From: Roseiarcus sp963807735 | Lineage (GTDB): Bacteria > Pseudomonadota > Alphaproteobacteria > Rhizobiales > Beijerinckiaceae | Assembly (NCBI GenBank): GCA_963807735.1 | Contig: CAWEDI010000024.1 | Location: forward strand, 310,001-374,000 | DNA length: 64,000 bases | Reading direction: 5' to 3' | Shown: piece after piece, positions 32,697-42,384 of the stretch | Numbering within the stretch: position 1 is the stretch's first letter | Layout of the letters: every line of letters starts with the position of its first letter | Translations under genes and position numbers: made by a program | The notes under the pieces: generated by a model | What the model saw: only the letters and a program-made list of their open reading frames with translations | What the model was told of the DNA's origin: nothing | The model's database searches: none

Positions 32697-34313
32697 GTGG
32701 AGCAGGTCGACGCCCTCATCATCGGCGCCGGTTTTTCCGGATTGCGCGCGCTCTATCGGCTGCGCGGCCTCGGCAAGCGCGTCGTCGTGCTGGAGGCCTC
32801 CGACGGCATCGGCGGCGTCTGGCATCACAATGGCTATCCCGGCGCGCGCTGCGACGTGGAGAGCTTCGATTATTCCTACAGTTTCTCGCCCGAGCTTGAA
32901 CAGGAATGGCGCTGGAGCGAGCGCTATGCGACGCAGCCCGAGATCCTGCGCTACATCAACCACGTCGCCGACCGTTTCGACCTGCGCAAAGATGTCCTGC
33001 TGAACACTCGCATGTCGAAGGCGGTCTACGACGAACAGGGGGCGCGCTGGACAGTCACTGCCGAGGACGGCCGGCAATGGTCGGCGCATTATTTCGTGCT
33101 GTGCGTCGGGCAGCTCTCGACCACCAAGCGCCCGGACTATCCCGGCCAATCAACGTTTCGCGGCGAGATCATCCACAGCGGCCTGTGGCCGAAGCACAAA
33201 GTGGACTACGCGGGCAAGCGGGTGGGGATCATCGGCACCGGCTCGTCGGGCATGCAGATGACGCCCGTCATCGCCGAGCAGGCGAAACATCTCACCGTGT
33301 TCCAGCGCACCGCCAACTTCAGCATTCCCGCCGCCAATGCGCCTGTGAGCGACGAGGAAGACGCCCGGGTCAAGGCCGACTACCGCGCCCGGCGCGAGCA
33401 GGCGTGGAATTCGCCGACCGGCCTTGGCTTCAAGCCGAACCGACAATCGGCGCTCGACGCGGCGCCGGAGGAGCGCGAGCAGGTCTACGAGGCGGCCTGG
33501 AACCGATGGGGTTTCGGCTTCGCGCTGGCCTATTACGACATTTTGCTCTCCAAACCGGCCAACGACACCGCCGTCGAGTTTATTCAGCGCAAGATTGCGG
33601 CGTTGGTTGACGACCCTGTCACGCGCGAGAAGCTCGTGCCGAAGGGGCATCCATTCGCGGCCCGCCGTCCTTCGGTCGACAGCGGCTATTTCCAGGCGTT
33701 CAACCGCGACAATGTCGAACTCGCCGATATCCGTGAATTCCCGATCCTCGAGTTCACGCCGGAAGGGATACGGACCGCCGAGAAGCTGCATGAACTGGAC
33801 ATCGTCATCTTCGCCACGGGTTTCGACGCCTTCACCGGATCGCTGCTGAAGCCGGACATCGTCGGCCGCGGCGGTTTGACGCTCCGAGAGAAGTGGTCGG
33901 CGGGTCCGATCACCCAACTTGGCGTTGGGATCGCCGACTTTCCCAACATGCTGATCGTCGTCGGCCCCGGCAGTCCCTCGCTGCTCAGCAACGTGATGGT
34001 GTCGATCGAGGAACAGGTCGATTGGCTCGCTGGCTTGATTGAGAAAATGGAGACGAGCGGCGTCGTCGAATTTGAAGCGCTGCCGGAGGCGGAGCGCGCC
34101 TGGGTCGAGCATGTCAACGAGCGCGCCCGCGAAACCCTCTATCTGACGACCAACTCCTATTACAACGGCGCCGAGGTCGCCGGAAAACCGCGGGTGTTCA
34201 TGCCCTATTCCGGCGGCGTGCGCGGCTATCGCCGCATTCTCCAGCAATGCGCCGCCGAAGGTTACTCCGGCTTTGCCTTGCGCGCCGCGCCCGCTGCAAA
34301 GGCCAGCCCATGA
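32697..34313 (+). CDS. Baeyer-Villiger monooxygenase (FAD, NADPH)
   Basis: A 538-residue flavoprotein that inserts oxygen next to a ketone to give an ester or lactone. It has the FAD-binding GAGFSG (10-15), the Baeyer-Villiger fingerprint FRGEIIHSGLWP (about 154-165, matching FxGxxxHxxxWP), and the NADPH-binding GTGSSG (about 180-185). The family's FATGFD segment (VIFATGFDAFTG) is present. Length is that of cyclohexanone- and phenylacetone-monooxygenase types. The start is GTG, preceded by GGGAGGTTAAGCGAC. It overlaps the SDR gene by ATGA and is the first gene of the long operon behind the palindromic operator. Confidence 0.93.
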   Translation: MEQVDALIIGAGFSGLRALYRLRGLGKRVVVLEASDGIGGVWHHNGYPGARCDVESFDYSYSFSPELEQEWRWSERYATQPEILRYINHVADRFDLRKDVLLNTRMSKAVYDEQGARWTVTAEDGRQWSAHYFVLCVGQLSTTKRPDYPGQSTFRGEIIHSGLWPKHKVDYAGKRVGIIGTGSSGMQMTPVIAEQAKHLTVFQRTANFSIPAANAPVSDEEDARVKADYRARREQAWNSPTGLGFKPNRQSALDAAPEEREQVYEAAWNRWGFGFALAYYDILLSKPANDTAVEFIQRKIAALVDDPVTREKLVPKGHPFAARRPSVDSGYFQAFNRDNVELADIREFPILEFTPEGIRTAEKLHELDIVIFATGFDAFTGSLLKPDIVGRGGLTLREKWSAGPITQLGVGIADFPNMLIVVGPGSPSLLSNVMVSIEEQVDWLAGLIEKMETSGVVEFEALPEAERAWVEHVNERARETLYLTTNSYYNGAEVAGKPRVFMPYSGGVRGYRRILQQCAAEGYSGFALRAAPAAKASP

Positions 34314-35083
34314 AGATCGACTTCACCGGCCGGGCGGCGATCGTCACCGGCGCCGGCGGCGGCATCGGTCGCGCGGTCTGTCTGGCCCTCGCCGGCGTCG
34401 GCGCGAAAGTGCTGGCGGTCGACCTCTCCGAAGAGAGCGGCGCCGAGACAGCGAGCATAGTCCGCGAGCAGGGCGGCGAGTCGCATTTTCAGCGCGCCGA
34501 CGTCAGCCGCGAAGACGACGTGCGCGCCTATGTCGAGCGCGCGCTCGCCACCTGGGGACGCATCGACGTGTTCATGAACAACGCGGCGTGGCAGGGCCCG
34601 ATCCAGCCGCTGGTCGATTGCCCGGTCGAGATGTTTGACAGGGTGATGGCGATCAACGTGCGCGGCGTGTTTCTCGGCCTCAAGTACGTGCTGCCGCCGA
34701 TGATCGCCGCGCGCAAGGGCGCCATCATCAACACGGCCTCCCTCGGCGCCTATATCGGCACGCGCAATCTCGGGCCTTATACGGCGAGCAAACATGCCGT
34801 TCTTGGCTTGACCAGGTCGACGGCGCTGGAAGTTGCGCGCAAAGGCGTCCGCATCAACGCCGTGTGCCCAGGGCCGGTCGACACGCCGATGCTGCGCGAG
34901 ATCGAATCCGCCCAGGCGCCGGGCGCCGACGAAAGCCTGCGCGCCAAACGCGCCTCGTCAATCCCCGACGGCCGCTACGCGGAGCCGGAGGAGGTCGCCA
35001 ATCTGATGGTCTATCTCGCCTCCGACTACGCCAGTCACGTCACCGGCCAGGGGATCCAGATCAACGGAGGCAGCCATGGTTGA
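34310..35083 (+). CDS. SDR-family dehydrogenase
   Basis: A 257-residue short-chain dehydrogenase. Cofactor loop VTGAGGGIGRAVC, NNAAW, the catalytic Ser in INTASLGAYIGT, and YTASKHAVLG with catalytic Tyr and Lys are all present; the C-terminus is GQGIQINGGSHG. The acidic residue after strand 2 (AVDLSEES) favours NAD. The ATG overlaps the monooxygenase stop. In this operon it could oxidise the alcohol released after ester hydrolysis, or a hydroxyacyl intermediate. Confidence 0.9.
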   Translation: MKIDFTGRAAIVTGAGGGIGRAVCLALAGVGAKVLAVDLSEESGAETASIVREQGGESHFQRADVSREDDVRAYVERALATWGRIDVFMNNAAWQGPIQPLVDCPVEMFDRVMAINVRGVFLGLKYVLPPMIAARKGAIINTASLGAYIGTRNLGPYTASKHAVLGLTRSTALEVARKGVRINAVCPGPVDTPMLREIESAQAPGADESLRAKRASSIPDGRYAEPEEVANLMVYLASDYASHVTGQGIQINGGSHG

Positions 35084-35955
35084 GGCGAAGGCTCTCCCGA
35101 TCGGAACGCATCGGCGTCGTCGGCGGCGGGACAATGGGCGTCGGCATCGTCTATGTCTTCGCCGCGGCGGGCTTTGCGGTATCGTTGGTCGAACCCGACG
35201 ACGCGCGGGCCGAGGCGGCGAAGCGCGTCCTGCGCGAGGCGGCTGCCGCTGGCGTCAAGCGCGGCAAGTTGAGGGACGCGGACGCGCAGCGGGTGTCCGA
35301 TGGCGTGCGGCGGCTTACCACTTGCCTCGAACTGCCGGAGCGGCTGGCTCTCGTCCTCGAGACGGCGCCAGAACGGCTCGAACTCAAGCAGAAGGTGCTC
35401 GCTGAGATCGACTCCCGGCGCCCAGCGCTGATCGCCACCAACACCAGCGCGCTGTCAATTGACGTGTTGGCGCGCTCCGTGAGCGATGCGTCCGCGTTCC
35501 TCGGCATGCACTTCTTCAATCCTGTCTGGTCGCTGCCGATGGTGGAGATCGTGCGCGGCGCCGCCACCAGCGAGGACGCCTTGACGCGGGCGCGGGGTTT
35601 TGCCGAAGCGATCCGCAAGACGACGATCACCGTTCGCGACACGCCGGGCTTCGCCACCAGTCGGCTCGATCTGATTGCTGCGATGGAGGCGATTCGCATG
35701 TTGCAGGACGGCGTCGCCAGCGCCGACGACATCGACAAGGCGATGGTCGTCGCTTACCGGCATCCCATCGGGCCGCTTCGGCTCAGCGACATCGTTGGCC
35801 TCGACGTGCGGCTCGACATCGCCCGTCATCTCAGCCGCACGCTCGGGCCCCGCTACGAACCGCCGCGACTGCTGGAGGAGATGGTGGCGCGCGGCGAACT
35901 CGGCCAGAAGTGCGGCAAGGGATTCTTTGACTGGCCTGCGGCCGCAGCGAGCTGA
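35080..35955 (+). CDS. 3-hydroxyacyl-CoA dehydrogenase (possible frameshift at 5' end)
   Basis: A 291-residue NAD-dependent enzyme of beta-oxidation. It has the Rossmann motif GVVGGGTMGVGIVYVFAAAGF, TNTSALSIDVLA, the catalytic His segment FLGMHFFNPVWSLPMVEIVRG, and a C-terminal domain ending QKCGKGFFDW. The frame can begin at a TTG (35080). However, an ATG at 35076 with GGAGG upstream, overlapping the SDR stop, is in the frame one base out, and joining it would need one base lost near 35090. So either a TTG start or a single-base error; the body of the gene is intact. Confidence 0.85.
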   Translation: MRRRLSRSERIGVVGGGTMGVGIVYVFAAAGFAVSLVEPDDARAEAAKRVLREAAAAGVKRGKLRDADAQRVSDGVRRLTTCLELPERLALVLETAPERLELKQKVLAEIDSRRPALIATNTSALSIDVLARSVSDASAFLGMHFFNPVWSLPMVEIVRGAATSEDALTRARGFAEAIRKTTITVRDTPGFATSRLDLIAAMEAIRMLQDGVASADDIDKAMVVAYRHPIGPLRLSDIVGLDVRLDIARHLSRTLGPRYEPPRLLEEMVARGELGQKCGKGFFDWPAAAAS

Positions 35956-37152
35956 ATGGGGATTATTGGAACAACCATGGCCAATCTCTTCAACACCGCG
36001 CTCGTCGACACCGCCGATCACCATGCAATGCTGCGCGGCAGCGTAGGCAAGCTGGTTGGAGGGTTCGGGCGCCGCTATTTCCAGGACGTCGTCAAACGGA
36101 AGGCCAAGCCGGTCGAACTCTGGCAGGCGCTCGCGCAGGCTGGCTTCCTTGGGGTGCATATCTCGGAGGAATACGGCGGCGGCGGCTCCGGATTGGCGGA
36201 TTACAACGTCATCGTCGAGGAGACGGCGGCGCAGGGGTGTCCAATTCTCTCGTTGGTGATCGGCTCGATCTGCGCGCCAATCATCGAGCAGCACGGCAGC
36301 GAAGCCTTGAAGCGCGAATGGCTGCCCGGGCTTGCCAGCGGCGAACGGCGCCTGGCGTTCGCGATCACCGAACCGAACGCCGGCACCAACACGCACAAGG
36401 TAAGCACAGTGGCGCGCCGCGACGGCAACGGTTGGTCGCTCAAGGGCGCCAAATATTGGACATCGGCGGTCGACGAGGTTGATTCCATTCTCGTCGTCGC
36501 GCGCGGCGAGGAGCTCGACACCAAAGGGCGCGGCGCGCTCTCTCTGTTCATCGTGCCCGCGGACGCCGACGGCCTTTCGAGGACGCCGATCGAGACCGCG
36601 TTGCAGGTCCCGGAAACACAGTTCACGTTGTTTTTCGACGATGTGAAGATCCCCGGCGACGCGCTTGTTGGGCAGGAGGGCCAGGGCTTGCGGCATCTGT
36701 TCGCCGGCCTCAATCCGGAACGCGTCTGCGCGGCGGCGATCAACAACGGCATCGCCCGCTTCGCGCTGGAAAAGGGCGCGCGATACGCCAGCGAGCGTAG
36801 TGTCTGGAATACGCCGATCGGCGCGCATCAGGGCGTCGCTCATCCGCTCGCCAAGGCCTATGTCGCGGTCCAGCAGGCGCGGCTGATGACCGCCCGCGCG
36901 GCGCAACTCTATGACCTTGGCTCCAGCGAGGCGGGCGAGGCCGCCAACATGGCGAAATTCGCCGCCGCCGACGCCTCGCTCGAAGCGCTCGATCAGGCAA
37001 TCCAAACTCACGGCGGCAACGGCATGGCGCTCGAATACGGGCTCGCCGATCTCTGGTTCATAGCCCGGTTGCACAAGACGGCGCCCGTCAGCCGCGAGAT
37101 GATTCTCAACTTCATCGCCCAGCACAGCCTCGGGCTGCCGAAGAGCTACTGA
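35956..37152 (+). CDS. Acyl-CoA dehydrogenase
   Basis: A 398-residue flavoprotein that forms the alpha-beta double bond of an acyl-CoA. Features are the N-terminal helical domain (GFLGVHISEEYGGGGSGLADY), the FAD-binding middle strand region (LAFAITEPNAGTNTH, KGAKYWTSAVDEVD) and the C-terminal helices (PERVCAAAINNGIARFAL, THGGNGMALEYGLADLWF). The ATG directly after the upstream stop gives this start; another ATG seven codons in (MANLFNTALVD) is equally plausible. The gene is undisturbed, in contrast to its downstream neighbours. Confidence 0.9.
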   Translation: MGIIGTTMANLFNTALVDTADHHAMLRGSVGKLVGGFGRRYFQDVVKRKAKPVELWQALAQAGFLGVHISEEYGGGGSGLADYNVIVEETAAQGCPILSLVIGSICAPIIEQHGSEALKREWLPGLASGERRLAFAITEPNAGTNTHKVSTVARRDGNGWSLKGAKYWTSAVDEVDSILVVARGEELDTKGRGALSLFIVPADADGLSRTPIETALQVPETQFTLFFDDVKIPGDALVGQEGQGLRHLFAGLNPERVCAAAINNGIARFALEKGARYASERSVWNTPIGAHQGVAHPLAKAYVAVQQARLMTARAAQLYDLGSSEAGEAANMAKFAAADASLEALDQAIQTHGGNGMALEYGLADLWFIARLHKTAPVSREMILNFIAQHSLGLPKSY

Positions 37153-37157
37153 AAGCC

Positions 37158-38667
37158 ATGAGCACGTTCGCGCAAATTCTCAGGGAGCACGTCGCCGAGC
37201 GGCCACACGCGCCCGCGCTGAGTTTCGACGGGACGACCTGGAGTTTCCATCAACTGCACGAGCGCAGTTCGCGCGTCGCCAATGCGTTGAAGACCTCCGG
37301 CGTTCGGCCGGGGGATCGGGTCGCGGTGCTGACCAAGAATCGCGCCGAGTTCGTTTGAACTGATCTTCGCTTGCAGCCAGATCGGCGCGATCCTGGTTGG
37401 CCTCAACTGGCGGCTCGCGGCGACGGAGATCGCGGCGATCGTCGACGACGCGACGCCGACGCTCGTGATCGTCGGCGAGGAGGAGGCGCGGCTCCTCAAC
37501 ACCGTCGCCGGCCTCAGGCGGGTCGTCAAATTCGGCGCCGAATATGACGCCTGGCGCGACGCGCAACCCGCCGCCGACGCCGGCCATGTTGGAGCGCCGG
37601 ACGACGTGATATTCATCCTGTACACCTCCGGTACGACCGGCCTGCCCAAAGGCGTCATGCTGACCAATGAGGGCATGTCTTATACGCGTCGCCTCGCGCA
37701 GGCGTGGCGGATGGGGCCTGAAAGCGTCAATCTTGTCGCCATGCCGATGTTTCATATCGGCGGCTGCGGCTACGGCTCCAGCACGATGATGGCCGGCGGC
37801 CACACTGTGCTAATGCGGGAGGTCAACCCTGCGAAGGCGATTGAACTGATCGCGCGTTACAAGGTCACGCACACTTTCTTTGTGCCGACCGTCGTGCAGT
37901 CGCTGCTCCAGGTTCCGGGCGTGGAGACGGCGGATCTTTCGAGCCTACAACTCCTGATGTATGGCGCCTCGCCGATTGGCGACGTCCTGCTGCGGCGGGC
38001 GCTCGGTGTGCTCAAATGCCGGTTCATGCAGGCCTACGGCATGACCGAATCCTCGGGCACTGTCGTCGAATTGGAGCCCGAGGACCACGACCCTGACGGC
38101 CCGCGCGCCGACCTGCTGCGCTCCTGCGGTCGCGTGCTGCCTTGGGTCGAGTTGCGGGTCGTCGATCCGACGACACTCGACGAGGCGGAGCCTGGGAAGG
38201 TCGGAGAAATCTGGCTGCGCACACGCATGCTGATGAAGGGATATTGGAACAAGCCTGAGGCGACACGCGAGGCGATCAACGCCGAGGGTTGGTTTCGCAC
38301 CGGCGACGCCGCCTATATTGATGGCGAGGGCTACATCTATCTGTTCGACCGGTTCAAGGATATGATCGTTTCGGGCGGTGAGAACGTTTATCCCGCCGAG
38401 ATCGAGAATGTCCTCAACGCCCATCCCGACGTGCTGGAGGTCGGCGTCATCGGCGCGCCGCACGAGCGTTGGATCGAAACGCCGGTGGCGTTCGTCGTGC
38501 TCAAATCCGGGCGCGACGTCGACGCCAAGGACCTCATCGAATTCACGCGCGAGCGCCTCGCCCGCTACAAGTGCCCGACGACCGTTCGGTTCGTTGACGC
38601 GCTGCCGCGCAATGCTTCCGGCAAGCTTCTTAAGAATGAAATTCGTCGTCGGTTCGGGGGAGGCTGA
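37158..38667 (+). pseudogene. Second AMP-forming acyl-CoA ligase, single-base frameshift
   Basis: The reading starts MSTFAQILREHVAERPH and runs to NRAEFV, where an extra base (G37353 in GAGTTC-G-TTTGAACTG) brings in a TGA. In the next frame the protein continues without a gap: FELIFACSQIGAILVGLNWRL, then the P-loop ILYTSGTTGLPKGVML, AYGMTESSG, TGDAAYIDGEGYIYLFDRFKDMI and the C-terminal catalytic Lys in LPRNASGKLLKNEI. Corrected length is about 502 residues, normal for the family. As written it would give only a 66-residue peptide. It duplicates the function class of the ligase at 29.1 kb. Confidence 0.88.
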
Positions 38668-38670
38668 ACC

Positions 38671-39468
38671 ATGCCGCCACCCGCTCCGCGTTCCGCCCTG
38701 CCGCTGCTGCGGCGGTGGGTCGTCGACTATTTCAACCGCCACGACGAGGTGGCCGCGCGCGCCTTCATTGCGCCCGAATATGCGCTGCACATCGGCAACC
38801 TTGTCTTCGCGGGGCGCGACGAGAGCTGGCTGCCGGCGGTCGCCGAACAGATGCGACTGTTCCCGGGGCTCGGCATGACGGTGCACCAGACACTCGCCGG
38901 CGAGGACTGGGCTGCGGTGTGGTTCAGCGAACACGGCGCCACGAATGGGCGCGTGGCTTGCTGGTCAGGGGTCGCAATCTACTTCAGAGATGGCGAACGA
39001 CTGACCCATTGCATCGCGCAAGAAGACTATATGACGCGCCAGCGTCAGTTGAAGTCTGGCGTCGCCGATGGCATCGAACCGCCGGCTGCGGCGCCGTGGG
39101 ATGTTGCGCCGCTGCCGCGCAACGAGGCCGGGGAGGACCTGGTTCGACATTGGTTGAACGGCTCGTGGCCGACTGGGACGCCAGCGATACGCTGCGACGA
39201 CGAGCACATCACGCAGACGCCGCTGCGCTTCGAGGTCGTCGGCGTCGAGATCGACGCGCTTGTTTCGTCGGGGCCGAACGTCGCGTTTCATGCGCGCCAG
39301 ACCGGCTGTTATCGCGGTGGTCTTGCCGGCGTTGAGGCCTCGGGGCAGGCCGGGGCGCTTCATGTCAACGGCATATTGCGTGTCGCAGACGGCCGGGTCG
39401 AAGGTGGCCGCATCATTCGTGACCGCGCCGGGCTGCGCGCCGCCTTGCTGAAAGGGGCCAAACAATGA
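38671..39468 (+). CDS. SnoaL/NTF2-like protein with two domains
   Basis: A 265-residue protein with two NTF2-like cone folds in tandem. The first runs from LLRRWVVDYFNRHDEVAARAFIAPEYALHIG to about residue 125 and resembles polyketide-cyclase/ester-cyclase SnoaL domains. The second begins near AGEDLVRHWLNGSW and is more divergent. Such domains act as isomerases, dehydratases or cyclases, or simply bind ligands. It starts 3 bases after the ligase stop and overlaps the crotonase gene by ATGA. Role in the pathway is unknown. Confidence 0.75.
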   Translation: MPPPAPRSALPLLRRWVVDYFNRHDEVAARAFIAPEYALHIGNLVFAGRDESWLPAVAEQMRLFPGLGMTVHQTLAGEDWAAVWFSEHGATNGRVACWSGVAIYFRDGERLTHCIAQEDYMTRQRQLKSGVADGIEPPAAAPWDVAPLPRNEAGEDLVRHWLNGSWPTGTPAIRCDDEHITQTPLRFEVVGVEIDALVSSGPNVAFHARQTGCYRGGLAGVEASGQAGALHVNGILRVADGRVEGGRIIRDRAGLRAALLKGAKQ

Positions 39469-40233
39469 CCGAGCCGCTCGCGCTGGTCGAGATTGAAGGC
39501 GGCGTCGTCGTCATCACGATCAATCGGCCAGAGGCGCGCAACGCCATCAACCGCGCCGCCTCCGAGGCGATCGCAGCGGCGATTGATCGTCTCGACGCTG
39601 ACGCGTCGCTGTCGGTTGGGATTCTCACCGGCGCCGGCGGAAACTTCTGCGCCGGAATGGATCTTAAGGCCTTTCTGCGCGGCGAGCGGGTCGAGCTCGA
39701 GGGCCGCGGCCTCGCCGGCCTCGTCGAACGGCCCCCGCAGAAGCCGCTGATCGCGGCCGTCGAGGGCTATGCGCTCGCCGGCGGTTTCGAGATCGCGCTC
39801 GCCTGCGATCTCATCGTCGCCGCGGACAACGCGGCAGTTTGGCATTCCCGAGGTGCGCCGCGGTTTGATCGCCGGATCGGGCGGGCTGCTTCGCCTGCCG
39901 CAGAAGATGCCGCGGCAGATCGCGATGGAATATGCGCTCACCGGCCGCATGATGCAGGCCGCCGAGGCCCGCCAATGGGGTCTCGTCAACCGGCTCGTCG
40001 CGCCGGGCGAAGCCCTCGCCGCCGCGCGCACGCTCGCCGCCGAGATCAGCGCCAACGGGCCGCTCGCGGTCGTGATGACCAAGAAGGTCATTGATGAAGC
40101 GCCGACCTGGCCGGCGGCGGAGTTGTGGCCGCGTCAGAAACAATGTTTGGAGCGCGTGATAAACTCGAACGACGCTCGCGAAGGCGCGCGCGCGTTCGCT
40201 GAGAAGCGCGCCCCGGCGTGGAGCGGGTCCTAG
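39465..40233 (+). pseudogene. Enoyl-CoA hydratase (crotonase), single-base frameshift
   Basis: The first frame gives VVVITINRPEARNAIN, AGGNFCAGMDLKAF and EGYALAGGFEIALACD. One extra base (a G at 39833-39834 in GCGGCAG) then shifts the frame; the next frame continues FGIPEVRRGLIAGSGGLLRLPQ and ends EKRAPAWSGS. Corrected length is about 255 residues, typical of crotonases. Both oxyanion-hole segments and the conserved Glu region are present across the two frames, so the gene was functional until the lesion, if the lesion is real. Confidence 0.87.
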
Positions 40234-40271
40234 AATCCGCGATCAGCAACTATGTAATGGAGGAAACAGGC

Positions 40272-41510
40272 ATGTTCGATTTGGCGTCTCCTATCCCAGC
40301 AAGACGCGCACTCGCCTTGCTGGCGCTCGCCGCGCTCGGCCTCGCGGGCGCGCCCTTGCGCGCGCAGGAAGCGCCTGACGACGGGGTCTACAAGGATCAC
40401 ATCGACTGGGGAATCCTGATGGATCTCTCGGGCCCGACGTCCTCATCGCAGGGTCCCTGGGTGACCGGGTTCCAGGACTACATGCGCAAGGTCAACGAAG
40501 CGGGTGGCGTCAGCGGGCGCAAAGTCAACGTGCTTGCCGAAGACAACCGCTTCAATGCGGCCGCCGACAAGATCGCCTTCGAGAAGCTCGTCAGCCAGAC
40601 GCCGGTGATCGCCATCTCCGGCATGGGCAACTCGGCCTCGCAAGTCGGCGTTGGCGGCAACCATCAAGTCTGGCCAGGTGCCGATCGTCGGCACCTACAC
40701 GCCGACCAGGGCGCTCTCCGAGCCGGTTACGCCGATGGTCTACAACGGCTTCTGCGGATATAAGCAAATGGCCCACGCGGGGGTCGGCTACTATGTCGAC
40801 AAGCTGAAGTTAAAGGCGCCGAAGGTGATGACCGTCGCGATCGAAACGGCGGGCGGCAAGGATTACGCGAATTTCGTCGCCAAGGCGGCGGCCAGATATG
40901 GCGGGACCGCGTCGGCCGTGACCATGAAAGTCACCGCCGTCGACGTGACGCCGCAAGTGCAGGAGATCATGGCGCAGAAGCCGGATTTCATCACGATCTA
41001 CGGCATCGAGAACACCTCGATCTTGACGATGAAGGCGCTCGCGCAGTACGGCCTCAACATCCCCGGCTTCGGCATCACTTATCTCGGTTCGCCGTCGGTC
41101 TTTCAGGCGCTGGGCCCGCAGGCCGGCGCCAACTATACGTTCATCAGTTGCTTCACGCCGGGCGGGGCGGATCAGTCGCCAGGCAATGTCGAGATGTCGG
41201 CCTATGCCGATAAGGTTGGTCATGGCGCGCTGAAGGCCAACATCAACTATGTCGCCGGCTGGGTCACGGGGCAGATCGCGGCGGAGGCGCTCGTCAAGAC
41301 CGGCGCCGACGCGTCGCGCGCCAAACTGGTCGAGGCGCTTGCGCCGGGCTTCACCGTCGACACCAAGGGCCTTACGGCGCCGATCGTCTACACCAAGGAC
41401 GATCACACCGGGCCGCAAGTCCTGAAGATGTTCGGCTACGACTATGAGCACGAAAAAGTTCAAGGCGTTCGGCGAATACAGCGACTACGCGAAATATACG
41501 AAGCCGGTAG
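40272..41510 (+). pseudogene. Liv-type ABC substrate-binding protein with three frame breaks
   Basis: A periplasmic binding protein read across three frames. Signal peptide and N-lobe (HIDWGILMDLSGPTSSSQGPW, VNEAGGVSGRKVNVLAEDN) are in frame one. A shift near 40653 leads to ATIKSGQVPIVGTYTPTRAL and most of the C-lobe. A shift near 41452 (CAC-G-AAAAAG) restores KKFKAFGEYSDYAKYTK. A third at 41506-41507 would restore the TAG at 41508. Each is explained by one extra G. Corrected length is about 411 residues. It would feed the LivHMFG genes that follow directly, probably with a substrate of this catabolic operon. Confidence 0.85.
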
Positions 41511-41516
41511 AGTCTC

Positions 41517-42383
41517 ATGCTCGCGCAAGTTCTCTTCAGCGGCGTCGCCCTCGGCAGCATCTACGGGCTGGTCGCGCTCGGATTCGCGGTCGTGTTCAAG
41601 GCCACGGAAGTATTCAATTTCGCGCAGGGCATGCTCGCGGTGTGCGGCGCCTACTTCGCCGTCACCGCGATCTCGATCTTTCACTGGCCGTTCCCGTTGG
41701 CGATCGCGTTCATGGCGCTCGCCGCCGCCGCGCTCGGAGTCGCCATCCATATCCTGCTGATCCAGCCGCTCGCCGGCCGCTCGATGCTGGCGGTCATCAT
41801 GGTGACGATCGCGCTGTCGATCGTGCTGCGCGCCGTGATTGAAATCCTCTACGGACCGCAGGGCCGCACGCTCGTAACGCCGCTGCCGAGCGGCGTCATC
41901 ACAATCGGCTCGCTGCGCATCTCGGAACTGCATCTCACCGCGGCGCTGGTGAGTTGGGCCTGCATGGCGATCTTCGCCGCCTTCTTCCGTTTCACATCGG
42001 TCGGACTGCTGATGCGCGCCACTGCCGACGGTCATGAGGCCGCCGTCGTCTCCGGCGTCAACGTCAACGCGATGAACCGTCTCGCGTGGGCCATCGGCAG
42101 CCTGCTGGCGGCGATCGGCGGATTGTTTCTCGGGCAGTTGCAGATCGTCTCCACCGACCTCGAATCGATCGGCCTGCTCGCGCTGCCCGCGGTGGTGATC
42201 GGCGGGTTGCAGAGCATTCCCGGCGCCGTCGTCGGCGGGCTGCTGGTCGGCGTCATCGAGCAGCTTTCCGCGTCCTACATCTCGCCGAAGTCGACCGACA
42301 TCGTGATCTACGCTTTGTTGCTTCTCATCCTGCTCGTCCGGCCTTGGGGCCTGTTTGGGCAGCGCGAACTTGGGCGGGTCTAG
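41517..42383 (+). CDS. livH: Liv-type ABC permease LivH
   Basis: A 288-residue membrane permease of the branched-chain amino acid type. It begins LAQVLFSGVALGSIYGLVALGFAVVFKATEVFNFAQG, has about eight hydrophobic segments, and carries the conserved EAA-like loop near FLGQLQIVSTDLESIGLLALPAVVIGGLQSIPG. The gene is uninterrupted although genes on both sides are broken. It starts 7 bases after the binding-protein stop. Confidence 0.9.
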   Translation: MLAQVLFSGVALGSIYGLVALGFAVVFKATEVFNFAQGMLAVCGAYFAVTAISIFHWPFPLAIAFMALAAAALGVAIHILLIQPLAGRSMLAVIMVTIALSIVLRAVIEILYGPQGRTLVTPLPSGVITIGSLRISELHLTAALVSWACMAIFAAFFRFTSVGLLMRATADGHEAAVVSGVNVNAMNRLAWAIGSLLAAIGGLFLGQLQIVSTDLESIGLLALPAVVIGGLQSIPGAVVGGLLVGVIEQLSASYISPKSTDIVIYALLLLILLVRPWGLFGQRELGRV

Positions 42384-42384
42384 C

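Noticed and set aside
35455..37125. Open frame of 556 codons on the minus strand
   Set aside because: It lies opposite the 3-hydroxyacyl-CoA and acyl-CoA dehydrogenase genes, is rich in Arg, Asp and Gly, has no domain and is a shadow of GC-rich codon use.
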